From contig JOAA01000001.1 of NCBI GenBank assembly GCA_000720375.1, positions 1-64,000 of the forward strand: DNA of 64,000 nucleotides. The letters are read 5' to 3'. Of the stretch, positions 52,969 to 61,129 are shown in pieces. The stretch comes from Rhodococcus rhodnii (GTDB lineage: Bacteria; Actinomycetota; Actinomycetes; Mycobacteriales; Pseudonocardiaceae). Below the pieces are notes generated by a model, which was not told the DNA's origin, searched no databases, and was given only the letters and a program-made list of their open reading frames with translations. How positions within the stretch are numbered: position 1 is the stretch's first letter; every line of letters starts with the position of its first letter. The translations under genes were made by a program, and so were the position numbers.

Positions 52969-53475
52969 GTGCGCACTCGCCAGAAGGACCGGGACGTCCC
53001 CGCACCGAGATCACCGTGGAACCAGATCCGGCTCGGGCTGTGGATGGGCGGGCACTACTTCACCGACGAATCCGGCGAGCTGCAGTTCGCCGTGGTCGCT
53101 GACCAGTTCGACATGGTCGTCAGCCTGTACAGCAAAGACGGGCACGGGCCTGCCGCCGGCATCGAGCACCACGTCGCCACGATGCCGGACGGTCCGTTGA
53201 ACGCCGATCAGATCGCCACGGTGCAGGCATTGGCCGTGATCACCGCGCAGGCGATCATCAACGGCCGGAATGTGCTGGTCCGCTGCCACGCGGGCTACAA
53301 CCGGTCGGGTCTGGTGGTCGCGCAGGCGCTCATCCACCTGGGGTACGACGCACGCAGCGCCATCCTGCTGATCCGGCGCAAGCGTTCACCGTGGGCGCTG
53401 CACAACAGGACATTCGAGCAGTACCTGGAGACCGGCTTGGATGTCGCCCATCTGCTGGTGGCCTTGGAGTCCTAA
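52969..53475 (+). CDS. Dual-specificity/tyrosine phosphatase-like protein
   Basis: A 168-residue cysteine phosphatase of the dual-specificity fold with the signature VRCHAGYNRSG (HCxxxxxR-type, here C-H-A-G-Y-N-R) and the following helix VVAQALIHLGYDARSAILLI. GTG at 52969 is preceded by AAGGAGG. The general-acid aspartate may be in MPDGPL. It may remove phosphate from proteins or small molecules; no kinase is adjacent. It converges on the DUF1801 gene with 4 bp of overlap. Confidence 0.82.
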   Translation: MRTRQKDRDVPAPRSPWNQIRLGLWMGGHYFTDESGELQFAVVADQFDMVVSLYSKDGHGPAAGIEHHVATMPDGPLNADQIATVQALAVITAQAIINGRNVLVRCHAGYNRSGLVVAQALIHLGYDARSAILLIRRKRSPWALHNRTFEQYLETGLDVAHLLVALES

Positions 53476-53837
53476 CAGACTGAGCCTCGGGTTGCCGCGG
53501 TCGCCCGCAGCAGCGACCGCACCAGGTCATAGTCGATCTTCGCGGGACTGCGGAACCGCAGGCAGCCCTTGCCCATGTTGTGGCCGGCGAGCTGATCGGC
53601 GTGCGCGGCAACGACATCCGTGCGCCCGACGTACAGCGAGATGTACTGCTTCTGGCTGGCGAAGGCGAATTCGCCGACCCCGTCGCGCTGGTAGGTCGGC
53701 ATTCCGTACTGCATTGTCTCGGTGAAACCGGCCAGCTCGGTCAGGCAGAGTTCACGCAGGCGGCGCAACGCTTCCTGGCGTTCCGGCACCGCCTCGTCAA
53801 GGAACGTCTGTACGTCGGTCGCTGAACTGGACACCAT
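53472..53837 (-). CDS. DUF1801 / YdhG-like small protein
   Basis: A 121-residue protein of the DUF1801 (YdhG/YjbR-like) fold with the typical MQYGMPTYQRDG, FAFASQKQYISLYV and HNMGKGCLRFRSPAKIDYDL segments. Relatives have been described as iron-chaperone-like or of unknown function. It is a single gene. Confidence 0.82.
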   Translation of the reverse strand: MVSSSATDVQTFLDEAVPERQEALRRLRELCLTELAGFTETMQYGMPTYQRDGVGEFAFASQKQYISLYVGRTDVVAAHADQLAGHNMGKGCLRFRSPAKIDYDLVRSLLRATAATRGSVC

Positions 53838-53892
53838 GCCGGAACCCTAAAACAAGTTTCGGGTACGCGACAGGCACGGTAGAAAGTCGCGC

Positions 53893-54993
53893 ATGGAGCG
53901 CGTGTTGGTCAATTTCTTCTACTGCCATCCAGTCGGTCACGCGATCGAGGCGCTGTACTACGCCAACGGCCATCACGCCGCGAACCCGGACCGTGAGGTC
54001 GCGGTCGTCCTCAACGCCGCCACCGCCACCGAACTCGCTGACCACTGTCCGTTCATCTCGGCAAAATACGTCGTCGACCATCCGTTGTTCACCTATACCA
54101 ACGATTCCGCGGCGCGGGTCGCGCATCTGCCCCGCGAGTGGGACTGGGTGATCGACGAATCCCGGCGATACCAGGACTTCCAGCTGGCGATGTTCCCCGG
54201 CCTGAAGGACTACTACGCGGCAACCGACCAGCACCTCAAGCCGACCCAAGGCCGGACTGTCGTCACCAGCCCGAAACCCGGATACCTTCGGCGCCAACAC
54301 CTCCGCCTCGAACTGCCCGAGACCACCGTCACGCAGCGGACCATCACGATCATGCCGAGCGGATCGAGCGAGCCGGCGCTGTACCCGTCGGTCGATTCGT
54401 GGCTGCTGATCATGGACGCGCTCACCGACGCCTATCCGGACGCGAAGCTTGTCCTCGTCGGCAAGCTCGCCGAGAACGACAGGACGTCCACGACGCTCAC
54501 CGAGCATGACCTCAAGCGCTTGCTCGGCCACCGGTCCCAGCCGGAGAACTGCTTCGACCGCGGCCTCATCGAGCAACTGTCCGCCGTCCAAGCGAGTGAC
54601 GTGTTCGTGTCACCGCACACGGGTTTCGGTATGGCGGTATTGGCCGCGGGCACGCCGTGGCTGACGCTGTCCGGCGGGCGCTGGTTCGAATACTTCTTCA
54701 ACGGCGTGCCGTTCCGGTCGATCATTCCCGACACCGACCGGTTTCCGAGCTACTCCACGTTCAACGAACTGCCGGTGATCGACACCGACGAAGGACCGCG
54801 CACACCGAGCATGACCCGGGCCAGGATCACCGCTGACCTCGACCGCATCGTGGCCGCCGCCGGAGAGTTGCGGGACGGCAAGGTGACCTACGAGCAGGCG
54901 CTGAGCGAGTACTTCCCGGCACTGTTGAACGCCCACAACGGCGACAAGTCCCAGCTCTGGTCCATCGACAACGTCCACATGGACTATTTGTAA
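53893..54993 (+). CDS. Putative glycosyltransferase-like protein
   Basis: A 366-residue protein with two Rossmann-like halves and a C-terminal motif reminiscent of GT-B/heptosyltransferase or polysaccharide-linked proteins (SPHTGFGMAVLAAGTPWLTL, GGRWFEYFFNGVPFRSI). The N-terminal part (VLVNFFYCHPVGHAIEALYYANGHH) contains His and Cys residues that could bind a nucleotide sugar or metal. I do not recognise a named family. It overlaps the convergent peptidase gene by 10 bp. Confidence 0.5.
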   Translation: MERVLVNFFYCHPVGHAIEALYYANGHHAANPDREVAVVLNAATATELADHCPFISAKYVVDHPLFTYTNDSAARVAHLPREWDWVIDESRRYQDFQLAMFPGLKDYYAATDQHLKPTQGRTVVTSPKPGYLRRQHLRLELPETTVTQRTITIMPSGSSEPALYPSVDSWLLIMDALTDAYPDAKLVLVGKLAENDRTSTTLTEHDLKRLLGHRSQPENCFDRGLIEQLSAVQASDVFVSPHTGFGMAVLAAGTPWLTLSGGRWFEYFFNGVPFRSIIPDTDRFPSYSTFNELPVIDTDEGPRTPSMTRARITADLDRIVAAAGELRDGKVTYEQALSEYFPALLNAHNGDKSQLWSIDNVHMDYL

Positions 54994-55490
54994 GCGCGCA
55001 CCGCACCCGGATACGGCAGCCGCTCCGGGCGGCGCTGCCGATACTCGAAGTGCCACCACTCATTGTCATACGTCCGATACAGCTTGTAACGTTCGCCGTT
55101 CTCCTCCATCCACCGGGCGCCTTCCCGCGGCCGGATGTCCATGGCGGTACCGCGGACGTGCTGAGACTCGGCCGGGTGCAGCACGGTCGTCAGGCCTGGC
55201 CGCCGCAAGTCCTCGATGTACATCCGGTGCTGCACGGCGGCGTCGCGGTGACCGGAGGTCAGGCCGATCAACTGGCCGTCCCTCCAGAACGCCTCGGTGC
55301 GCGCCGTGGTGAACGCCGCGTACGTCGCCGCTGTCAGGCCCGTCAGGTCCTCTTTGGGGAACCGCATTCCCAGCGCCCACTGGCACGCGACGTGCCGAGC
55401 GTGGCCCGGTGCGTTCAGCTGGGCGAAGGGCAGCAGAACCCGCGCAAGCGCTTTCGCCGCCAGTTCCATCGCACGATCTCGTGTCGTCAT
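54984..55490 (-). CDS. D-Ala-D-Ala carboxypeptidase-like protein (M15 family)
   Basis: A 168-residue zinc peptidase of the VanY/M15 type with ligand motifs SGHRDAAVQHRMY, ESQHVRGTAMDI (HxxGxAxD, here H-V-R-G-T-A-M-D) and WWHFEYR (WHFE). Such enzymes trim D-Ala from peptidoglycan stem peptides. No signal peptide or membrane segment is visible, so its target may be a cytosolic precursor. The start ATG 55490 is chosen, with GTG 55499 three codons upstream as an alternative. Confidence 0.82.
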   Translation of the reverse strand: MTTRDRAMELAAKALARVLLPFAQLNAPGHARHVACQWALGMRFPKEDLTGLTAATYAAFTTARTEAFWRDGQLIGLTSGHRDAAVQHRMYIEDLRRPGLTTVLHPAESQHVRGTAMDIRPREGARWMEENGERYKLYRTYDNEWWHFEYRQRRPERLPYPGAVRAYK

Positions 55491-55663
55491 GCGATCCACT
55501 GTCGACGGTCACTGTCGTTGTCCCGTCTGTGCCGTGTAACAGCTCTGTACTGGCAATTCTGTGACACGACCATGACATTTCCCGGATGGCGCGCGCAACA
55601 TCGGGAGGCAGCATGGGAGGGGTGGACAGGCGAACTTCGACCGGCCCTGCGATGGTTGGCGGT

Positions 55664-56338
55664 ATGTCTCGGGTGCTGTTGATCGAAGACGACCAGGCGG
55701 TGCGTGACGGCCTGGAAATGGCGTTGACCAGGCAAGGACACACGGTACGGGCGGTGGAGACCGGCGAGCAAGGGCTCGGCACGCTGGCCGGCGTCGACGT
55801 CGTCGTGCTCGACCTGATGCTGCCGGGGATGGACGGGTTCGAGGTCTGCCGCAGAATCCGGACGACCGGCAACCTGCCGATCATCATGCTCACCGCGCGC
55901 AGCGACGACATGGACGTGGTGGCAGGCCTGGAAGCGGGCGCCGACGACTACGTGGTCAAACCGGTCCAGCCACGGGTGCTCGAAGCCCGGATCCGCGCTG
56001 TGCTGCGTCGCGCGGGTGAACCCGTCCCGCAGGCCGACGCCGAGCAGTACGGCGACCTGAGCATCGACCGGGCGGGCCTGGTGGTGCGCAAGAACGGCGA
56101 ACAGGTCAGCCTTGCCCCGACCGAACTGCGGCTGCTGCTCGAACTGTCCAGTTCGCCCGGTCGCGTGCTGAGCCGCCAGCAGTTGCTGGAATCGGTGTGG
56201 GAGCACGGCTATCTTGGCGACTCACGTCTGGTCGACGCCTGTGTGCAGCGGTTGCGGGCCAAGATCGAGAGCGATCCGGCGACACCGCGCTACATCCAGA
56301 CCGTTCGGGGGTTCGGATACCGGTTCGGGCCGTTGTGA
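55664..56338 (+). CDS. OmpR-type response regulator (CseB-like)
   Basis: A 224-residue two-component regulator. The receiver domain has LLIEDDQAVRDG, the phosphoacceptor aspartate in VVLDLMLPGMDG, and lysine in VVKPVQP. The C-terminal winged helix has VSLAPTELRLLLELSSSPGR and YIQTVRGFGYRFG. It is the first of three overlapping genes: regulator, histidine kinase and lipoprotein. The set resembles the actinobacterial cell-envelope stress module (Cse type), except that here the lipoprotein comes last. ATG at 55664 is preferred, with a weak ribosome-binding site. Confidence 0.9.
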   Translation: MSRVLLIEDDQAVRDGLEMALTRQGHTVRAVETGEQGLGTLAGVDVVVLDLMLPGMDGFEVCRRIRTTGNLPIIMLTARSDDMDVVAGLEAGADDYVVKPVQPRVLEARIRAVLRRAGEPVPQADAEQYGDLSIDRAGLVVRKNGEQVSLAPTELRLLLELSSSPGRVLSRQQLLESVWEHGYLGDSRLVDACVQRLRAKIESDPATPRYIQTVRGFGYRFGPL

Positions 56339-57639
56339 GGAGCCTACGTACCCGACTGCTGATCGCGTTCGCCCTGCTCAGCGGCATCACTGCGGCCGCC
56401 GTGTCCGGCGCGTCCTACGTGCAGGCCCGCACCATGGTCCTGGAACGGGCACAGAACGGCTATGTCGAGTTGTTCACCGACAAGGTCGCCAACATGGCGC
56501 TGCCGAACGCCGACGCCTTGTCCGACCGGCACACCGCTGGCCTTATCCTCTACAAAGGACAGACTTTCAGCACTGCCGGCGTGCCTCCGCAAGCGATTCC
56601 GCAGGCGTTGCGGGACAAGGTGAAAACTGGTGTCGTGGCGTGGCAGCGGGTCGAGGGAGCCGGTCGAGCCGGGCTGATCATGGGCATGCGAGTGTCCGAA
56701 ATGGAGTTCTACCAGACGCGGGACCTCGACTCCGAGGCGGCGAGCATCAACCAGCTGGCGCTGATCGCGTGGACGATCGGGATCGGATCGCTTGTCCTCA
56801 GCGGCTTTCTGGCGTGGTTCGCCGCCAACAGCGTGCTCCGTCCGGTACGTGAGCTGCGAGTGGCCGCGCAACGACTGGGTGAAGGCGATCTGTCGACCCG
56901 TGTCCAGATCCGAGGAGCCGACGAGCTCGCCGGGGTGGCGGAAACGTTCAACGTCACCGCGGCGGCGTTGGAGAAGCAGGTCGCCGACGCGCGGCGGTTC
57001 GTCGCCGACGTATCCCACGAGCTGCGGACGCCGCTTACCGCGATGACGGCGGTCACCGACGTGCTCGACGAGGAAGCGCCGCATCTGACTCCGGACGCGG
57101 GCAAAGCCGCGAGCCTGGTCAGCCGGGAGACCCGCAACCTGACCCGGCTGGTCAACGACCTCATGGAGATCAGCCGATTCGACTCCGGCGCGGCAGCGCT
57201 CGTGCTCGAGGAGATCGACGTCGCCGAGGCGATCCGAGCGACGCTGCGAGCGCGGCGTTGGTCCGAAGTGGTCACTGATCTGCCGCCCGTGATCGCGCGG
57301 GTGGACCCACGGCGACTGGACGTGATCCTGGCGAACCTGGTCGGCAACGCGTTGCGGCACGGCGCGGCTCCGGTGTCGGTGACGCTGCGTGGCGGGCCGG
57401 GCTGGATCCTCGTCCAGGTGGCCGACCACGGGCCTGGTCTCGATCCCGAAGTACTGCCCCGGGTGTTCGATCGCTTCTACAAAGCCGACACGGCACGGAC
57501 TCGTTCCGAAGGCAGCGGCCTCGGCCTCGCGATCGCCTGGGAGAACGCCCGACTGCACAACGGTGCGCTGACCGCGGACAACGGACCGGACGGCGGCGCG
57601 GTGTTCACCCTCCACTTGCCCACAGGAGGTCAGGAGTGA
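56335..57639 (+). CDS. Membrane sensor histidine kinase
   Basis: A 434-residue sensor. An N-terminal membrane helix (LLIAFALLSGITAAAVSGA) is followed by an extracytoplasmic loop, a second helix (IAWTIGIGSLVLSGFLAWF), a HAMP domain (RPVRELRVAAQRLGEGDL), the phosphoacceptor histidine in FVADVSHELRTPL, and ATPase motifs NALRH, DHGPGLD and GSGLGLAIAWENARLH. GTG at 56335 overlaps the regulator stop as GTGA. It phosphorylates the preceding response regulator. The overlap with the next lipoprotein gene suggests the lipoprotein modulates its sensing. Confidence 0.92.
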   Translation: MRSLRTRLLIAFALLSGITAAAVSGASYVQARTMVLERAQNGYVELFTDKVANMALPNADALSDRHTAGLILYKGQTFSTAGVPPQAIPQALRDKVKTGVVAWQRVEGAGRAGLIMGMRVSEMEFYQTRDLDSEAASINQLALIAWTIGIGSLVLSGFLAWFAANSVLRPVRELRVAAQRLGEGDLSTRVQIRGADELAGVAETFNVTAAALEKQVADARRFVADVSHELRTPLTAMTAVTDVLDEEAPHLTPDAGKAASLVSRETRNLTRLVNDLMEISRFDSGAAALVLEEIDVAEAIRATLRARRWSEVVTDLPPVIARVDPRRLDVILANLVGNALRHGAAPVSVTLRGGPGWILVQVADHGPGLDPEVLPRVFDRFYKADTARTRSEGSGLGLAIAWENARLHNGALTADNGPDGGAVFTLHLPTGGQE

Positions 57640-58043
57640 AACGCGCGCTTCTGGTGCTCGTCCTCGTCTTGTCCGGATGCGGGGTTCAACCGTCCGATCC
57701 GATCGGCGGCTCGCAAGCGACAGGTGCTCTGATCTACTTGATCAGGGCCAATGACAACACTGTGGTGCCGATACTGCGGCCGACCAAGCACCAGACCTCG
57801 GCCAGCGCCGCGTTGGCGATGCTGGCCGCGTTCCAGGTCGAGCGATCGTCGGGTTACCGCAGCGAGGTGCCGATGCAGGCGGAACCGATGACGGTGAACG
57901 GTTCGACTGTAACGGTGCCGATCGACGTGACTTCGCTGTCCACTTTGGCCACACTGCAGATCGTGTGCACGGCCGCTGTTCCCGGCCCCGTCACGCTCGT
58001 CGGCGGCGGGCAGTCCCGGGGACCGCTGACTTGTCCTGTCTAG
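57636..58043 (+). CDS. Lipoprotein with GerMN-like character
   Basis: A 135-residue exported lipoprotein with a signal peptide and lipobox LSGC (LVLVLVLSGCGVQPSD). The remaining 115 residues contain beta-strand-rich sequence (VNGSTVTVPIDVTSLSTL, LQIVCTAAVPGPVTLV) that resembles GerMN-type domains. GTG at 57636 overlaps the kinase stop as GTGA, so the three genes form one coupled unit. It probably sits on the outer face of the membrane near the sensor kinase. Confidence 0.72.
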   Translation: MKRALLVLVLVLSGCGVQPSDPIGGSQATGALIYLIRANDNTVVPILRPTKHQTSASAALAMLAAFQVERSSGYRSEVPMQAEPMTVNGSTVTVPIDVTSLSTLATLQIVCTAAVPGPVTLVGGGQSRGPLTCPV

Positions 58044-58775
58044 TCAGGCGATCGCGAGCCGGACCGCGGCCACGAGTCCCAATGTGCCGATGATGTATCG
58101 CAGTGGGGCCGGTGGAATCTTGCGTGACAGGTACGCGCCGATCGGGCCCGCGATCATCGTCATCGCACCGAATACCAAGGTCTGCGGCCAGGGCACAGGC
58201 GCGATGAAGCAGAACAACACGCCTGCTACCCCGTTCGCGATGCCTTGCAGGACAACCTTGACGGCGTTCAGCTGATGCGTGGTGCCCTTGGCGAACAATC
58301 CGAGCACGGCGAAGAAGATCACGCCAATCCCGGTGCCGAAGTAGCCGCCGTACACCGAGGTGCCGAAGACCAGTGACTTGATCGGGCCGCGATGTGTCTT
58401 GGCGGACCGCAGTTTCTTCGCCACCAGCGGTTGGATCAACACGAGCACGGCGCCGATGCCGAGCAGGGCGGGCACGAGGTAGGTGAAAACCCGTTCCGGC
58501 AGCACGAAAAGCACGAGCCCGCCGAGCAGTGAACCGATCGCCGCCGACAGCATGACCTTACGCAGCAGCGGTTTCTGTGTGGCGAGCTCCTTGCGGAAAG
58601 TCACCATCGACGCGACATTGCCCGGCACCACACCGATGCAGTTGGCCACGTTGGCCTGCAACGGGCTCATCCCCAAGGCCAGGAACACCGGGAACGTCAG
58701 CAACGCCCCGGCACCGGCCACGGTGTTGATCACACCGGCGAGCAGCCCCACTGCCGCGACCACGATCAAGTCCAC
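58044..58775 (-). CDS. TauE/SafE-family anion exporter
   Basis: A 243-residue membrane protein of the TauE/SafE family (VINTVAGAGALLTFPVFLAL, VYGGYFGTGIGVIFFAVLGL) with about eight helices. Members export sulfite, sulfoacetate or other organic anions, or import C1/C2 acids. GTG at 58775 with GGGAAAG 8 nt upstream puts the N-terminus next to the first helix; ATG at 58805 is an alternative. It is divergent from a LysR regulator with a clear binding site between, so the regulator most likely controls it. Confidence 0.87.
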   Translation of the reverse strand: MDLIVVAAVGLLAGVINTVAGAGALLTFPVFLALGMSPLQANVANCIGVVPGNVASMVTFRKELATQKPLLRKVMLSAAIGSLLGGLVLFVLPERVFTYLVPALLGIGAVLVLIQPLVAKKLRSAKTHRGPIKSLVFGTSVYGGYFGTGIGVIFFAVLGLFAKGTTHQLNAVKVVLQGIANGVAGVLFCFIAPVPWPQTLVFGAMTMIAGPIGAYLSRKIPPAPLRYIIGTLGLVAAVRLAIA

Positions 58776-58831
58776 GGCAATCACTTTCCCGTGAGCTGCA
58801 CTCATGCGTCCAATAAACGTCGGCGATGAAA

Positions 58832-58852
58832 TCAATGCGTATCATGCATCGA
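58832..58852. promoter_or_regulatory. LysR operator between TauE and LysR genes
   Basis: TCAATGC (58832-58838) and GCATCGA (58846-58852) form a dyad with one mismatch and a 7-bp centre, containing the T-N11-A element TGCGTATCATGCA (58836-58848). It ends 1 bp before the LysR start codon (58854), so autorepression is also likely. Confidence 0.75.
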
Positions 58853-58853
58853 T

Positions 58854-59759
58854 ATGGAGATTGACCAGCTCAGGTGGTTTGTGATGGTCGCCGAAGGCCG
58901 CACGGTCACCGCCGCGGCGGCACAGTTGCATGTGTCACAGCCCGCGTTGTCACGGGGTCTGGCGCGCCTTGAGCAGGAGATCGGCGTGCCGCTGTTCGAC
59001 CGAGTCGGCCGGGTTCTGCGCCTCAACAGCAACGGCCGAACGTTGCTCGAAGCCGCCAAGCGCGCGTTGAACTCCGTCGACAGTGCCGTTAGGACAATCG
59101 GGACCGCGGCCGATCCCACCCACGGCACCGTCCGGTTCGCCTTCCTGAACACCCTGGGCACCATGTTGGTCCCGGCCTTGCTCAGCGGTTTTCGCGCCCG
59201 GTACCCGGAAGTCGAGTTCCTGCTGCGGCAAGACGGAACGAGCCGCAACGAACAAAGCCTGCTCAACGGCGAAGTCGACATGATCATGGCCGCGCAGCCG
59301 TCGGACCAGCCGGGCATCACGTGGCAACCAGTGCTGGACGAGCCGCTCGCGCTGGTCGTCCCGGTCGGGCATCGGCTCGCCAAACGCCGCAGAGTCCGGT
59401 TGATCGAGGTGAAGGACGAACCGTTCGTGACGTTCGCACACGGCTTCGGCCTCAGGCCGCTCACCGAAAGACTCTGCGCCAGCGTCGGCTTCACGCCACG
59501 AATCGCCTTCGAAGGCGAGGACCCGACCATGCTGCGCGGCCTTGTTGGCGCCGGGTGCGGAGTCGCGCTGCTCGCACCCGCACCCGGCCCGCTGCCGGAC
59601 GCCGTCGAGTTGCCGATCTCGGAACCCCGCTGTGCCAGGACAATCGGCGTCGGCTGGTGCCCCGACCACTACCACCCGGCCGTGGTCGAAGCGTTCCGCG
59701 AGTACGTCCTCACCGAATCCCGGCCGCCCACGGCCTGGTCACGGTTCTGGACGAACTAG
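58854..59759 (+). CDS. LysR-family transcriptional regulator (for TauE)
   Basis: A 301-residue LysR regulator with winged HTH (GRTVTAAAAQLHVSQPALSR, then RLEQEIGVPLFDR) and an effector-binding domain. The ATG at 58854 is directly after its own likely operator. It is divergent from the TauE-type exporter, whose substrate or a related anion is probably its inducer. Its coding end overlaps the convergent TetR gene by 21 bp. Confidence 0.9.
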   Translation: MEIDQLRWFVMVAEGRTVTAAAAQLHVSQPALSRGLARLEQEIGVPLFDRVGRVLRLNSNGRTLLEAAKRALNSVDSAVRTIGTAADPTHGTVRFAFLNTLGTMLVPALLSGFRARYPEVEFLLRQDGTSRNEQSLLNGEVDMIMAAQPSDQPGITWQPVLDEPLALVVPVGHRLAKRRRVRLIEVKDEPFVTFAHGFGLRPLTERLCASVGFTPRIAFEGEDPTMLRGLVGAGCGVALLAPAPGPLPDAVELPISEPRCARTIGVGWCPDHYHPAVVEAFREYVLTESRPPTAWSRFWTN

Positions 59760-60320
59760 CGTCGCCACGACCTTGCGCACCGCCGAGGTGTCCGGTGTTG
59801 TTGCCCGGTCGGCGAAAAGCAGGTGCGTGGACCCGATCAGCATGGCGGCCAACGTGTCGACGTCCGCGTCGGCAGGGATCCGGCCAAGGTCCCGCTCGAC
59901 CGCGAGATACGTCCCGACCATGATCGCGGCCTCGGTCAGCACCGGAACTCCGGCAGGCCAGACGTCACGCAACCGAGCACGCAACTCGTCCCGGAAGGTG
60001 ACGAGAGCGACCACCGCGACGGCGACCGACTCGAACAGCGCAGTCAACGCATCGGTGAGGTTGTCGACGACGTTGCCCGTGCCCGCGGCTTCACGCAACG
60101 CGGCGGCTTGAGCGTCCATCCGTTCGACGCGGTCGAGCACGAATTCGGCGAGGAACGCGTCGAAGTCGTCGAAGTGCCGGTGCAGAACGCCTTTGGCAAC
60201 GCCCGCCTCGGTGGTGACCGCCCTGCTGGTCAGCGCGCTCGGTCCGTCCCGGAGCAGGATCCGGTCGGCCGCGCCGAACAGCTGCGCACGCACGCCACGA
60301 ATGGTCACGCCGGTCGGCAC
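59739..60320 (-). CDS. TetR-family transcriptional regulator
   Basis: A 193-residue TetR regulator: HTH in the region LTSRAVTTEAGVAKG and VLHRHFDDFDAF, followed by a helical ligand-binding part. The start is GTG 60320. It is divergent from the methyltransferase gene, and the spacer contains two identical palindromes that are probably its operators (60340-60375). It therefore likely represses itself and the methyltransferase. Confidence 0.88.
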   Translation of the reverse strand: MPTGVTIRGVRAQLFGAADRILLRDGPSALTSRAVTTEAGVAKGVLHRHFDDFDAFLAEFVLDRVERMDAQAAALREAAGTGNVVDNLTDALTALFESVAVAVVALVTFRDELRARLRDVWPAGVPVLTEAAIMVGTYLAVERDLGRIPADADVDTLAAMLIGSTHLLFADRATTPDTSAVRKVVATLVRPEP

Positions 60321-60339
60321 GAGCGTCCTCCGTTGTCGA

Positions 60340-60375
60340 GTGGGCGCTTGCCCACTATGGTGGGCACATGCCCAC
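60340..60375. promoter_or_regulatory. Twin TetR operators
   Basis: GTGGGC-GCTT-GCCCAC (60340-60355) and GTGGGC-ACAT-GCCCAC (60360-60375) are two 16-bp palindromes with the same arms and a 20-bp centre-to-centre spacing (about two helical turns), separated by TATG. The second contains the methyltransferase ATG (60368-60370), so a bound repressor would cover the translation start region. Confidence 0.85.
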
Positions 60376-61129
60376 TTTAGAGCCTCATCAGGTCAGGCAG
60401 GTAGCGGAATCGTTCGGCACCGACGCCGCGCGCTACGACCGGGCCCGTCCCCGCTACCCCCAGGAGTTGATCACCCGAATCGCCGAGAACCGCCCGGAGG
60501 TGCTGGATGTCGGATGCGGTACGGGCATCGCGTCCCGGCAGCTCCAAGCGGCGGGATGCCAGGTGCTCGGGGTGGAGCCCGACGCGCGGATGGCCGAATA
60601 CGCGCGGGAACGAGGGCTCGAAGTCGAGGTCGCCAAGATCGAAACCTGGGATCCACATGGCCGGAGGTTCGACGCACTGACCGCGGCGCAATGCTGGCAT
60701 TGGGTGGATCCAGTCGCCGGTGCGGTCAAGGCAGCCGAGGTCCTGCGGCCGGGTGGGCTGCTGGCGGCGTTCTGGAACGTGGACAAGCTGCCGCCCGAGC
60801 TCGAGCCGGCTTCCCAGGCGATCTATCAGCAGGTCTTACCCGCCGTGACGACTCAAACGGACCCGTACAAGGTCATGGTGGGCACCGCTGCCGGAGCGAT
60901 CGAGCAGGATGGCCGGTTCCACGCCCCTGAGCAGTGGCGATTCGAATGGGAACGGCAGTACACCCGGGACGAGTGGCTGGATCGCGTGCCCACGAACGGC
61001 GGAATGAACCTGCTTCCACCGGACAAGCTCGCCGAAGTGCTGACGGATCTGGGTGAAGCGATCGATGCCATCGGCGGCAGCTTCACGATGCGCTACACGA
61101 CCATCGCGATCACCGCGATACGGAACTGA
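60368..61129 (+). CDS. SAM-dependent class I methyltransferase
   Basis: A 253-residue methyltransferase with motif I VLDVGCGTGIASRQLQ, the acidic position in VLGVEPDARMAEYAR, FDALTAAQCWHWVD and LRPGGLLAAFWN. ATG at 60368 lies inside the second twin operator, and no clear ribosome-binding site precedes it, so a leaderless transcript is possible. It converges on the sulfotransferase gene with a 20-bp overlap. Its substrate is unknown; a small molecule sensed by the neighbouring TetR is the natural guess. Confidence 0.88.
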   Translation: MPTLEPHQVRQVAESFGTDAARYDRARPRYPQELITRIAENRPEVLDVGCGTGIASRQLQAAGCQVLGVEPDARMAEYARERGLEVEVAKIETWDPHGRRFDALTAAQCWHWVDPVAGAVKAAEVLRPGGLLAAFWNVDKLPPELEPASQAIYQQVLPAVTTQTDPYKVMVGTAAGAIEQDGRFHAPEQWRFEWERQYTRDEWLDRVPTNGGMNLLPPDKLAEVLTDLGEAIDAIGGSFTMRYTTIAITAIRN

